Assembly (NCBI GenBank): GCA_034429475.1
Contig: DAOUGD010000250.1
Coordinates: 33,964-97,963, forward strand
Direction: 5' to 3'
Length of the DNA stretch: 64,000 bases
From: JAKQHY01 sp034429475
GTDB lineage: Bacteria; Chloroflexota; Anaerolineae; B4-G1; SLSP01
Positions 41,776 to 49,327 of the stretch are shown piece by piece. The first letter of the stretch is position 1. Every line of letters begins with the position of its first letter. The position numbers and the translations under genes were made by a program. Under the pieces are notes generated by a model. That model saw only the letters and a program-made list of their open reading frames with translations. It was not told where the DNA came from and searched no databases.

Positions 41776-42717
41776 TCACTCCCAATCCCCCGGCCCTCTG
41801 TCATAGTAGTATGCCGGCTCCTCCACCGTCACCTGGCTCTTGCGCGTGAGGTGCAGTGGCGACGCAAGCCGTTCGATGAAGCCGTGGTCGGCCAGCCAGT
41901 CGTAGGCGTAACCGAGGATCCCGCCCTGCACCTTCTTGGCGAAGTGCGTGTTCAGGTCGGTGGCGGTGCGCGGGGCGTCCTCTTCGGCCAGATACTCGAA
42001 CACCGGCGCGAAGAGTACATCGGCGCGCTCCACCAGGTAATCGTCAAGCTGCTTCAGCGCGTCCGCGATGACTGGCTCGGTCTTCGGACCGTCAATCAAG
42101 TCCAGATAGACGGCCTGGAAGAACGCCGGGTTGAGCTTGAGCGCCTGATCGAGCGCCTCGCGGCCCGGCGCCTCGCCGCCGAGCACCACCTCGACGCGGG
42201 CCAGCGCGTTGACCGTGTGCATCACCCACATGAAGGCGTAGTGCCGGTCGCGCTTGGCGACGAGCCACTTGGTCGCCTTCTCCAGGGGGTAGAACACGTC
42301 CGCCACGGTGCGCAGCAGTTGGAAAGGCCGGTCGCGCTCCCCGATCCGCGCCGACTCGGACAGCCATGCCGCAATGGACTCGTCCTTCGTGAAGAGCAGC
42401 CGGAACTGTGACCACACCGAATGCAGTATCGAGCCTTGCAGCGTTCCTTCGAGCGCGCGCTTGAAGGTGTTACGCGGGTACAGCTCGGCAAAGACGTTGA
42501 TGTCGTCCGCAGTCATCCAGGCGTGGGTCGGCGCCCGGTTCTGCGGATCGTCGCGCAGCACGATCATCAGATCAATGTCCGACTTCTCCCACGGCTCGCC
42601 GCGCGCCAAGCTGCCGTAGAGCACCGCCGCCAGGACGTAGTAGTCGGCCTCCAACTGCGCCGTCACCTTGTCCAACGCGGCCCAGTAACGCGCCTTCACC
42701 TCCTCTTGTTCTCTCAT
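41776..42717 (-). CDS. Nucleotidyltransferase domain protein
   Basis: A 313-residue soluble protein. The nucleotidyltransferase motif is LYGSLARGEPWEKSDIDLMI, with the paired acidic residues D47 and D49. A helical middle region (about 110-230; WVMHTVNALARVEVVL) resembles HEPN/DUF4037-like helical domains, and a C-terminal winged-helix-like part (ILGYAYDWLADHGFIERL) follows. The target is unknown; antibiotic-type or protein-modifying activity is possible. Unlike the nucleotidyltransferase at 17103, its termini are not repeat-derived. It is transcribed towards uvrA and separated from it by a hairpin repeat. Confidence 0.76.
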   Translation of the reverse strand: MREQEEVKARYWAALDKVTAQLEADYYVLAAVLYGSLARGEPWEKSDIDLMIVLRDDPQNRAPTHAWMTADDINVFAELYPRNTFKRALEGTLQGSILHSVWSQFRLLFTKDESIAAWLSESARIGERDRPFQLLRTVADVFYPLEKATKWLVAKRDRHYAFMWVMHTVNALARVEVVLGGEAPGREALDQALKLNPAFFQAVYLDLIDGPKTEPVIADALKQLDDYLVERADVLFAPVFEYLAEEDAPRTATDLNTHFAKKVQGGILGYAYDWLADHGFIERLASPLHLTRKSQVTVEEPAYYYDRGPGDWE

Positions 42718-42861
42718 ACCTCAGACTCCTTTGACCATAACTGGATCGCCAGCATCTTGCCGGCCTCCATGCCGTCAGGACGACGGCGTTCCTATGTGAG
42801 CTTATCCACTGCTATAGGACACGCGCGCCAGAAACGTGACATCCCTTTCGCGCTGTATGAC

Positions 42862-42884
42862 GCGATTTAGAAATCGCGGCTACA
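42862..42884. repeat. Hairpin CGCGATTT-AG-AAATCGCG followed by GCTAC (family L)
   Basis: A second copy of the small hairpin seen at 38757-38774, just upstream of the promoter at 42890. The rest of the 42718-42889 gap shows fragments of the same family (CGTGACATCCCTTTCGCG) and no gene. Confidence 0.7.
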
Positions 42885-42889
42885 CGGCT

Positions 42890-42918
42890 TGTTTTGACGT
42901 GGGGATCGGTGTATAATC
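42890..42918 (+). promoter_or_regulatory. Promoter of the cNMP-binding gene
   Basis: TTGTTT (42890-42895), a 17-bp spacer and a perfect TATAAT (42913-42918), 48 bp before the ATG at 42966. Confidence 0.68.
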
Positions 42919-42965
42919 TTCCCAGGTTTTTCTCTCTTAATTAGTCCACACAAAGGAAGAAGATT

Positions 42966-43400
42966 ATGTCCAACACACAAGAGATCATAGCCGTTTTGAA
43001 TAAGACCCCACTTTTCCAAAGTTTGAAGCAGCGCCAGCTTGAAAGCCTGGCAACCCGCTTCGTCGCGCGCGAATTCGCTACCGGGGACGCGATTGTCACC
43101 CAGGGGAAGGGCGGCGTCGGCCTGTTCATCATCGTCAGCGGCAAGGCGCAGGCAGTGCGCACGCAGGCTGACGGCGCGCAGGTCGTACTTAACCCGCTGG
43201 GGCCGACCGACTTCTTCGGCGAGTTGGCGTTGCTGACCGACGCCACCCGCACCGCCTCGGTCGTCGCCACCGAACCCACCCACTGCCTCGTCCTCACCCA
43301 GTGGGACTTCTTGGGGATGCTCCGCCAGGATGCCGACATGGCCGTGACCATTTTGCAGGAGTTGGCCGGGCGTTTCGCTCACGTCATGAGCATGATGTAA
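42966..43400 (+). CDS. Single-domain cyclic nucleotide-binding protein
   Basis: A 144-residue protein consisting of one cNMP-binding beta-barrel. The phosphate-binding cassette is DFFGELALLTDATRTASVVA, with the conserved Gly-Glu and Arg pair, preceded by LFIIVSGKAQAV. There is no helix-turn-helix after the C helix, so it is not a complete CRP-type regulator. It may be a stand-alone sensor or a partner of the ECF sigma factor encoded 250 bp downstream, but that link is only positional. AAGGAAG lies before the ATG. Confidence 0.85.
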   Translation: MSNTQEIIAVLNKTPLFQSLKQRQLESLATRFVAREFATGDAIVTQGKGGVGLFIIVSGKAQAVRTQADGAQVVLNPLGPTDFFGELALLTDATRTASVVATEPTHCLVLTQWDFLGMLRQDADMAVTILQELAGRFAHVMSMM

Positions 43401-43425
43401 TCACCGCCGGCGCAATCTGTTGATT

Positions 43426-43476
43426 AAAACGTAAAACGTGAAACGTAAGGCTGTTACGTTTCACGTTTTACGTTTT
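43426..43476. repeat. Family A repeat with perfect 23-bp arms
   Basis: Left arm 43426-43448 (AAAACGT, AAAACGT, GAAACGT units) pairs perfectly with 43454-43476 across a 5-base loop. It is the tidiest copy of the family. Confidence 0.9.
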
Positions 43477-43652
43477 ATAAGATGACTTGTCACGGAACTG
43501 TGGTATACTCCGTAGACTTCACAGTAGTGCTATACCTCACTCACTTCGCAATTGCGCGCACGTTAACAACTCAATAGAACCCCTTTGCTTCGTTGGGCCG
43601 GGTCGGGCTTGCCCACCTGGGCAGGTCTTCTCACATAAAAAGGAGAACGCCT

Positions 43653-44228
43653 GTGGAAACGCGACATAAGTCTAACGAAGTCTTGGTTGAACGACTCTTA
43701 CCGCACGTCAATGCGGACCCTGCCGACCGGGCCACGGCCTGGGCAGAATGGTACGCCACCGTCGGCGCGCCCTCGGTGCTGGCCTTCGTGCGCGTGCAGA
43801 ACGACACGTCCGCGCCGGACGACGACATTCTGCAAGACGCCATCGTGACGGCTTACGAGGAGGTGGAGCGCGGCCGCTACGAACCGCGCGCGGGCATCCC
43901 CTTCACGGCTTACGTCAAGGGCATCGCCCGCAACAAGATCCGCGAGGCGCGGCGGCGGACATGGCGCTTCACGTCCATCGAGGAGACGCCGCCCTTCCTG
44001 TTGGAAAGCGGCGCGCCCCATCTGGAACGCGCTGTGGAGCAGCAGGAACAACTCGCGCTCTTACAGACCGGCCTCACACAGTTACCGGCCTGCCGGCGCC
44101 AGGTGTTGCAGCGCTACCTCGCCGGGCAGGAGACCGCCGAGATCGCGACGGCGCTCGGCATGACGGAAGAGACGGTGCGCCAGCACAAGAGCCGCGCCCT
44201 GCGCAGTTTGCGGGAGATGGTCGTTTAA
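43653..44228 (+). CDS. ECF-type RNA polymerase sigma factor
   Basis: A 191-residue sigma factor. Region 2 is seen in DDDILQDAIVTAYEEV and YVKGIARNKIREARRR, and region 4 in LPACRRQVLQRYLAGQETAE, followed by ALGMTEETVRQHKSRALRSL. The GTG at 43653 was chosen because AAGGAG lies 8 bp upstream; an upstream in-frame ATG at 43593 lacks such a site. No anti-sigma factor or SnoaL-type extension is present, so its control is unknown. It is followed by a hairpin at 44242-44293 and a long non-coding island. Confidence 0.85.
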   Translation: METRHKSNEVLVERLLPHVNADPADRATAWAEWYATVGAPSVLAFVRVQNDTSAPDDDILQDAIVTAYEEVERGRYEPRAGIPFTAYVKGIARNKIREARRRTWRFTSIEETPPFLLESGAPHLERAVEQQEQLALLQTGLTQLPACRRQVLQRYLAGQETAEIATALGMTEETVRQHKSRALRSLREMVV

Positions 44229-44241
44229 CCGAGACTGACAC

Positions 44242-44293
44242 GTAGGGGGATCTGGGCGGGCAAACAGGTTCCCGCTCGCCCAGACTTCCCTAC
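44242..44293. terminator. Imperfect hairpin after the sigma factor gene
   Basis: GTAGGGGGATCTGGGCG pairs with CGCCCAGACTTCCCTAC with a few mismatches around an 18-base loop. It lies 13 bp after the stop. The GTAGGG...CCCTAC ends also resemble family L repeats. Confidence 0.5.
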
Positions 44294-44297
44294 CACG

Positions 44298-44371
44298 GTG
44301 ATTAGTGATCAGGTATCAGGGATTAGGATAAGCTTCCCTGAGCTGATCCTTGATCCCTTATCACTCATCAT
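44298..44371. repeat. Degenerate GATTAG/GATCAG hairpin (family F-like)
   Basis: Units GATTAGT, GATCAGG, TATCAGG and GATTAGG on the left are followed by GATCCTT, GATCCCT and TATCACT on the right, forming an imperfect hairpin. Confidence 0.65.
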
Positions 44372-44844
44372 TGTTAAGACGCGGCCCAACGCTGAAGCGC
44401 AAAATTTAAGGTTCGGTCAACGGCTTTTCAACTTTGAAATTTTTCGGATTCAACCAGCCTTTTGGGGAATTGGAGAATCAAGAATCTAAGGCCAAATCCA
44501 AGATTTCCCGGATTGTACCCGGCTTTAAGCAATTCCAGGCTTAAAATTCCCGCTACAAAATGCTCGAAATCTTGGCAGAAATTCCCTGACACCAGCTTCA
44601 ATGCTTCCATTTTAATTTTGGGAAATTCCCCGACTGCTTAAAAGGCCCAAATCCAGATTTTCTGACGAAACTTCTGAAATTCCACGGATTTGGACAGCCT
44701 TTGAGAAAATCCAGATTAAACCGCGAAATCAAAAATCCGACCTTAAATTCTCCCAATTTGGCTTTTTATCCCGCGAATGAAAATGGGAACCTGCTCGTAA
44801 GATTCGCAGATAACCGGCTAAAATTAACCACAGGCGAACAACAA
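44372..44844. other. AT-rich non-coding island with degenerate internal repeats
   Basis: About 470 bp far less GC-rich than the flanks and without a credible coding frame. Short words recur in both orientations: AAATTCC at least five times, AAATCCAGATT twice with a variant at 44495, and CGGATT...CAGCCTTT at about 44446 and 44686. An intrinsic terminator follows directly at 44845. It may be a decayed repeat region or a non-coding RNA gene. Confidence 0.45.
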
Positions 44845-44882
44845 AAAACACGCAAACCTCAAGAGGTCTGCGTGTTTTTATT
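44845..44882. terminator. Strong intrinsic terminator
   Basis: ACACGCA-ACCTC and GAGGT-TGCGTGT form a stem of about 12 bp (one mismatch) with an AA loop, followed by TTTTTATTT. An A-run on the left would let it work in both directions. No gene ends within 600 bp upstream. Confidence 0.85.
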
Positions 44883-44929
44883 TGGCAATGGCTTCACTGA
44901 TGAAAGTCAGAACTGGAGGCAAAACCCTC

Positions 44930-44958
44930 TTGACAAAATACTCTTTATGTATTATCAT
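44930..44958 (+). promoter_or_regulatory. Promoter of the MFS gene
   Basis: A perfect TTGACA (44930-44935), a 17-bp spacer and TATCAT (44953-44958). Confidence 0.78.
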
Positions 44959-44977
44959 AATGTCATATTATGACATT
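44959..44977. promoter_or_regulatory. 19-bp palindromic operator of the MFS gene
   Basis: AATGTCATA-T-TATGACATT has perfect 9-bp arms and lies over the expected transcription start. The ATGT-N9-ACAT pattern is close to PadR-type sites. No PadR gene is in the window; the GntR regulator downstream is the nearest candidate. Confidence 0.68.
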
Positions 44978-44995
44978 ATGACTAAGGAGATCAAG

Positions 44996-46291
44996 ATGAA
45001 AACAATCCAGCACATTCAACGGGTTTACTATCTGATTTTGTCCCTGTTTTGGTTTGCCGTGGGACTACCGATGTCCCTCTCCGTGTTGCTGGCGCAGGCC
45101 CGCGGGCTGAGCCTGTTTGAAATCAGCCTGCTGATGGGCGTCTATTCCCTCACCATTGTGCTGCTGGAAGTGCCGACCGGCGGATTGGCCGACGCCATCG
45201 GGCGCAAAAAAGTCACGGTGATGGCCTACATCTGCACGCTGCTAGGCTCGGTCGTCTTTCTGCACACCTTCTCTTTCCCCGTCGCGCTGGTCGCATTTAT
45301 CCTCAACGGCATAGCGCGCGCACTCACGTCCGGGGCATTGGATGCGTGGTTCGTGGACAGCCTACACGCCGCCGACCCCCAAGTAGACTTGCAGGCCGCG
45401 TTGGCGAAAGCGGGCACATTGACACTGGCTGCGCTTGGAACCGGCGTTCTCCTGGGCAGCGCTCTGCCGCGTCTTTTCGCAACGTTGCCGCCGGATGGGA
45501 CGGCCGTACTCACGCCACTATCCATTCCACTGGCGTTGGCGGTCGGTGTCCAGGCCATGCTGCTGCTACTGACCCTCTTGCTGATCAAGGAAAAACGTCC
45601 CACCGGCGCCGCTGCCGGTTGGAAAGAGGGATTCCGCCAGGTGCCGGGCATCATCCGCACCGGTGTGACCTTGACCCGCCGCAATCCCATCCTGTTGCGC
45701 TTGTTGGGGGTCTCCTTCGTCAGCGGCCTCGTCCTCATCAGTTTGGAAGCGCTCTGGCAGCCGCATTTTGCCGGGCTGTTGGACGGCGCGCAAAACAGCC
45801 TGCTCCTAGGACTGGTGATGGGTGGGAACTTTATCGCCGGGATGGTGGGAAACCAACTCGCCACACCGTTGAGTCGTTGGCTGCGCGAACGCTATGGGTT
45901 GGTCTGCGCTATCTTTCAGGGCTTACGCGGCGTGTTACTCATCGCGCTGGCCTCTCAGACGCACGCGCTACCCGCCACCGTGTTCTTCTGGCTGGTCTAC
46001 CTGAATATGGCCGTAGTCAACTCTCCGCACGCGACGCTGCTCAACCGTGAAATCCCGGCGCAGCAACGCTCGGCCATGCTCTCCATCGAATCATTGGTCG
46101 CCTACCTGGGTAGCATCATCGGCAGCACCGCCCTCGGCTACGTTGCCGAGCGAGTCTCCATCTCGGCGGCCTGGAGTATCGGCGGGGCCATTTTGGTGGT
46201 ATCATTGGGGTTGTACGCGCAGATTGATGCAAAACAACCGCATCCTCTCGGCAAGCAGATTCAGGATGGGGCTTTGAACGTAGACCTGTGA
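44996..46291 (+). CDS. MFS transporter
   Basis: A 431-residue major facilitator protein with about twelve hydrophobic helices. The cytoplasmic loop 2-3 motif A is GGLADAIGRKKVTV and loop 8-9 has GNQLATPLSRWLRERYG. Start residues VGLPMSLSVLLAQARGLSLF are typical of drug or metabolite exporters of the MFS_1 family. The substrate is unknown. AAGGAGA lies 5 bp before the ATG. It has a strong promoter with a perfect palindrome over the start site, so it is tightly regulated. The GntR gene downstream may be part of the same response. Confidence 0.86.
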   Translation: MKTIQHIQRVYYLILSLFWFAVGLPMSLSVLLAQARGLSLFEISLLMGVYSLTIVLLEVPTGGLADAIGRKKVTVMAYICTLLGSVVFLHTFSFPVALVAFILNGIARALTSGALDAWFVDSLHAADPQVDLQAALAKAGTLTLAALGTGVLLGSALPRLFATLPPDGTAVLTPLSIPLALAVGVQAMLLLLTLLLIKEKRPTGAAAGWKEGFRQVPGIIRTGVTLTRRNPILLRLLGVSFVSGLVLISLEALWQPHFAGLLDGAQNSLLLGLVMGGNFIAGMVGNQLATPLSRWLRERYGLVCAIFQGLRGVLLIALASQTHALPATVFFWLVYLNMAVVNSPHATLLNREIPAQQRSAMLSIESLVAYLGSIIGSTALGYVAERVSISAAWSIGGAILVVSLGLYAQIDAKQPHPLGKQIQDGALNVDL

Positions 46292-46307
46292 CCGCTCTGT
46301 CAATGTC

Positions 46308-46368
46308 TCAACGGATTGAACGGATTGAACGGAAAAATGTCCGTTAAATTCCGTTGAATCCGTTGAGA
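46308..46368. repeat. Family C repeat, intergenic copy
   Basis: A 61-bp hairpin with CTCAACGG and CCGTTGAG ends and three AACGGA units answered by three TCCGTT units. It is the same family as the two copies inside the GH95 gene. Confidence 0.88.
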
Positions 46369-46429
46369 AAAACAATCTTCTTCATTGTTGGGGTTGTGCC
46401 CCCGGTTCGGTAACACGCTGAGGAATTCT

Positions 46430-47230
46430 ATGACTAATCCGGTGACATTTTCGCGGCCCGTGAAAAAACAAACCCTGGCCGAACAGATGGCGGAGACCAT
46501 CCGCGAGGCGATTCTATCCGGCGAGCTGGCGGCAGGCGCGGAGTTGCCCACCGAGCCGCAGCTCTGCGAGCAGTTCGGCGTCAGCCGCACGGTGGTGCGC
46601 GACGCCACCCGCATCTTGATGGCGCAGGGCCTGGTCAGCGTGGAACATGGGCGCGGTATGACCGTGACGCAATCGCAGACCGAGGCATTTGGCGACGCAC
46701 TGTTGATGGCGCTGCGCCGGGCAGGGGCGACCGTCTGGGATGTGGAGCAGTTCGAGCAGTTGCTCTTCCCGGAGGTCGTTGCGCTGGCAGCGACCGCAGC
46801 CACGGATGCCGAAATCGCCGAGGTGCGCGCGCTGACCGAAGCGTATCTGGCGCTCTTCAGCGCGCAGCAGACGCAAGAACCGTCAGCCGTCGCGCAAGAG
46901 GCGTTGCGCCAAGTCTCCCAACGGCCCCTCCGGGCGATCTTTGACGCCACCCACAACCGGGTGCTGCAACAACTGGCGTCCCCATTGCTGCATCTGCGCA
47001 ACCTCCGGCACTGGGAGGACACTGCGCATACCGGCGACGTCATCGCGCTAGAAAGTGGGTATATGCACGCTCTGGTAGAGGCGTTGGAGAGCCGCGACGC
47101 CGACGCCGCCCGCCGCGCCGTCGCGCGCTTGATGCAGCTGCCAGAGTATGCCATCGCCGCCATGCGCGCCACCCCGGTCGGCGAGATTCCCCTCATCTCT
47201 GAACCAATGCCCGCCCAAGCAACATCATAA
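46430..47230 (+). CDS. GntR family transcriptional regulator (FadR-type)
   Basis: A 266-residue repressor-type regulator. The N-terminal winged helix is EQMAETIREAILSGELAAG, ELPTEPQLCEQFGVSRTVVR and LVSVEHGRGMTV. The C-terminal all-helical FCD domain (about 90-240) has the metal-ligand-like spacing of Glu and His (HLRNLRHWEDTAHTGDV, GYMHALVEALESRDADAAR). Effectors of this subfamily are usually organic acids. GAGG precedes the ATG at 46430. It follows the MFS gene in the same direction across a hairpin repeat, so it could control the exporter. Confidence 0.85.
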   Translation: MTNPVTFSRPVKKQTLAEQMAETIREAILSGELAAGAELPTEPQLCEQFGVSRTVVRDATRILMAQGLVSVEHGRGMTVTQSQTEAFGDALLMALRRAGATVWDVEQFEQLLFPEVVALAATAATDAEIAEVRALTEAYLALFSAQQTQEPSAVAQEALRQVSQRPLRAIFDATHNRVLQQLASPLLHLRNLRHWEDTAHTGDVIALESGYMHALVEALESRDADAARRAVARLMQLPEYAIAAMRATPVGEIPLISEPMPAQATS

Positions 47231-47238
47231 AAAACACA

Positions 47239-47276
47239 AAGCCGGGTTTCTCACATAGAAACCCGGTTTTTGTTGT
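47239..47276. terminator. Bidirectional intrinsic terminator
   Basis: CCGGGTTTCT-CACAT-AGAAACCCGG is followed by TTTTTG on the plus strand and by an A-rich left flank for the opposite direction. It separates the convergent gntR and C39-like genes. Confidence 0.88.
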
Positions 47277-47293
47277 TGCTATCAGGGTCACTG

Positions 47294-47884
47294 TCAATCT
47301 ACTTCGATGTACAGCCGTCCCATCTGCCGCCACTGGCGCAGAAACGACGCCTCATCCTGCCAGGATAGGCCGTTCTGCTGCCAGTTTTTGGGCGGATCGG
47401 GCAGGTGGACTTGCGCGGGGTCCACAAAGAGCAGCCCCTCCCCCGGCGTGTACCCAAAGACGATTTTGAAGTGGCCCCATCCGGCGTAACGCCCTCGCTG
47501 CCAGCGCAGCGGCTCGCCGATCAGGACAAGCGTGATCCAGTCGTCCTGCACATTGCGCTGTAGCCTTTCCAACGTTCCACCCAAGGCCCAGCGCGCCGCG
47601 ATCCCGTGATCCCGCAAATACTGCACGATACCCCACGGAAACGTTGCCCAGTGTGGGATGCGGTGCGCCACAAGCTGCGGTCGGGGGCGCGCGCGCAATC
47701 TCCAGTGATTCATCTCCTGCGCCACCGTCGCCCCCACAAAGCGCGCTTCATTGAGCCGGGCATTGGCGGCCATCGCCAGACACGTCGGCCCGCAATCGTT
47801 GGTCTCGCCCTGGTGTTGGTGATAACGATAGACCGGTGTGGTAAGGTGAAACTGCAACGAGGTCAGATTGGGCACTTCAACCAT
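47294..47884 (-). CDS. C39-like cysteine peptidase domain protein
   Basis: A 196-residue protein of the papain-like C39 family. The catalytic Cys is C31 in GETNDCGPTCLAMAA, the His is H138 in GWGHFKIVFGY and the Asp is D155 in LLFVDPAQV; all are in family positions. There is no signal peptide, transporter domain or neighbouring bacteriocin gene, so it is not a classic leader-peptide-processing ABC exporter. It probably hydrolyses an unknown peptide. The start is ATG at 47884 without a strong Shine-Dalgarno. Confidence 0.8.
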   Translation of the reverse strand: MVEVPNLTSLQFHLTTPVYRYHQHQGETNDCGPTCLAMAANARLNEARFVGATVAQEMNHWRLRARPRPQLVAHRIPHWATFPWGIVQYLRDHGIAARWALGGTLERLQRNVQDDWITLVLIGEPLRWQRGRYAGWGHFKIVFGYTPGEGLLFVDPAQVHLPDPPKNWQQNGLSWQDEASFLRQWRQMGRLYIEVD

Positions 47885-47916
47885 AAGAGTTGTTCCGCAA
47901 TAACGAAAGAAAGATT

Positions 47917-47989
47917 AGGACGCAGATAAACGCCGATGAACGCTGATTAAAAAAGATTATCTGCGTGAATCCGCGAAAATCTGCGTCCT
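47917..47989. repeat. Family B repeat, intact copy
   Basis: GGACGCAGATAAACGCC and following bases on the left, and ATTATCTGCGTGAATCCGCG to CTGCGTCC on the right, form a hairpin. This copy is the reference for the split element at 17949-18148. Confidence 0.88.
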
Positions 47990-48006
47990 GATGGCGTTTT
48001 CAAAAT

Positions 48007-48750
48007 CTAAAAGCCCTTCTCCCCCACCGACACATGCACACAGCCCCACGGCCCGTAGTCTTCGCGGGAGACCGTCAGGCCGCGCGTGCGGAGCAGGGGA
48101 GCTTCGTCACGGATGTAATCGCCGAACAACTCCCACAGCCACGCCAGAAAGCGCGCCGCCGCGTTGCCGTCTGGCGGCACGCCCGCATCCACGATGATCA
48201 CCTTGCCGCCGGGCTTGACGACGCGCACCATCTCATCCAGCGCGGCGTCGGCATCAGGGAACGCGCTGAAGGCAAACGTGGAAAGCACGGCATCGAAGGT
48301 GCCATCCGGCCAGGGGAGCGCGGTCACGTCGCCCACGCGCAGGTCGGAGGTCAGGCTGCGAGCATCCAGGCGGGCGCGCGTGAGCTGCACCATGCCCGGC
48401 GCGCGATCCAGCCCGGCCATCGTGTAGCGGCCGGCCAACTCCGCGTGCAGCCGCCCGCTGCCAAAACCGATTTCGAGGAGCCGTGCGCCCTCCGGCGGTA
48501 GAGCGCGCATCCCGCGCAGCCGCAGCCGGTGCGTCGTGTTGCCCGTGAACCAGTCCACCGCATCGTACAGCGCGGCCAATCGGTCGTATACCACATCCCA
48601 GAAATGCCTTTGAAGCGTCTCCCGATCCGTGCGGCGGCGCAGCCAGACGAGGGCAACTAATGCTCCAACGAGGGCCAGGATTAAAAACCAGATTTGTCCC
48701 CGGCCTCTAACTGGCATAGCTGCTAATTTGTTCTTGCGCGTATCGTCCAT
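48007..48750 (-). CDS. Membrane-anchored SAM-dependent methyltransferase
   Basis: A 247-residue protein with one N-terminal membrane helix (IWFLILALVGALVALVWL) followed by a UbiE-like methyltransferase domain. SAM motif I is LLEIGFGSGRLHAELA, motif II is MAGLDRAPGMV, and motif III is FDAVLSTFAFSAFPD with VVKPGGKVIIVDAG. A membrane anchor suggests a lipid or quinone-like substrate. It lies 17 bp after brnA in the same direction and may be co-transcribed with brnTA. Confidence 0.8.
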   Translation of the reverse strand: MDDTRKNKLAAMPVRGRGQIWFLILALVGALVALVWLRRRTDRETLQRHFWDVVYDRLAALYDAVDWFTGNTTHRLRLRGMRALPPEGARLLEIGFGSGRLHAELAGRYTMAGLDRAPGMVQLTRARLDARSLTSDLRVGDVTALPWPDGTFDAVLSTFAFSAFPDADAALDEMVRVVKPGGKVIIVDAGVPPDGNAAARFLAWLWELFGDYIRDEAPLLRTRGLTVSREDYGPWGCVHVSVGEKGF

Positions 48751-48766
48751 TATGCTCTGTCTTAAA

Positions 48767-49024
48767 CTACCGGGTCACACTCTGCAATTCTTCTCGTACA
48801 ACGCGTCGCAATATCACTTCCAAAGGTTCTTGCTTCCTTTGGATATATTCACGGAGAGCATGATTGATAAGGGTTTGGTAGTTGCCGCCGCCCATCGCGT
48901 CTACTTCATTACGGAACCAGTCCAGTATGTCTGTGTCTAACCGGATGGTAATGCGCGTTTTGCCTGCGCCAACCGGCTCAATCGCTCCCCGTTTGCCTTT
49001 GCTGAAATCGTATTCAGTCGCCAT
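48767..49024 (-). CDS. brnA: BrnA-family antitoxin
   Basis: An 85-residue antitoxin. The C-terminal ribbon-helix-helix DNA-binding part is RITIRLDTDILDWFRNEVD, followed by GGGNYQTLINHALREYI, typical of BrnA. The ATG at 49024 is favoured, with GAGG 7 bp upstream; it overlaps the end of brnT by 11 bp. A longer form starting at 49051 would overlap by 38 bp. BrnA binds BrnT and represses the operon, probably at the palindrome 49308-49323. Confidence 0.85.
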   Translation of the reverse strand: MATEYDFSKGKRGAIEPVGAGKTRITIRLDTDILDWFRNEVDAMGGGNYQTLINHALREYIQRKQEPLEVILRRVVREELQSVTR

Positions 49025-49295
49025 AATTTTCCTCATAAGCTTTTCGTTCATGGGATGTAGCTTTTCTGGCGCTTATCAAACGAATGACATTGCCGCGCCA
49101 TGTAAAAACTACCACCAGTATTTGACCTAATCCGTCCATCCCAATGGTGATATACCTGTCTTCATTTTCGCTATGGTCAGTATCTTCGATAGTAATCGCT
49201 GAGTCATCCTGAAAGACGAGCACGGCATCCGCAAACAGAATTTTATGTTTGCGAAGATTGGCTTGTGCTTTGTCATAATCCCATTGGTAATCCAT
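49014..49295 (-). CDS. brnT: BrnT-family ribonuclease toxin
   Basis: A 93-residue toxin with a RelE-like fold. The signature WDYDKAQANLRKHKILFADA at the start and VVVFTWRGNVIRLISARKAT with ERKAYE at the end are diagnostic for BrnT, including the conserved Arg pair and Glu of its active site. The toxin gene precedes the antitoxin, the usual order for this type II system. It lies immediately after the stop of the second uvrA on the same strand. Confidence 0.88.
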   Translation of the reverse strand: MDYQWDYDKAQANLRKHKILFADAVLVFQDDSAITIEDTDHSENEDRYITIGMDGLGQILVVVFTWRGNVIRLISARKATSHERKAYEENYGD

Positions 49296-49302
49296 AGCTC
49301 AT

Positions 49303-49323
49303 ATTATATGCACAAATGTACAT
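49303..49323 (-). promoter_or_regulatory. brnTA -10 box and operator candidate
   Basis: On the minus strand TATAAT lies at 49308-49303, 8 bp before the brnT start. ATGCACA-AA-TGTACAT (49308-49323, plus strand) is a near-perfect palindrome directly upstream and a plausible BrnA site. The -35 box is weak. Confidence 0.5.
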
Positions 49324-49327
49324 AACA

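Noticed and set aside
39358..42411. 1,017-codon plus-strand frame opposite uvrA and the nucleotidyltransferase gene
   Set aside because: It runs across two real genes and a hairpin repeat, and its translation is Arg/His/Val-rich without any domain.
44701..44973. 90-codon frame in the AT-rich island
   Set aside because: It reads through the intrinsic terminator and the MFS promoter, has no Shine-Dalgarno, and its composition is that of the non-coding island.
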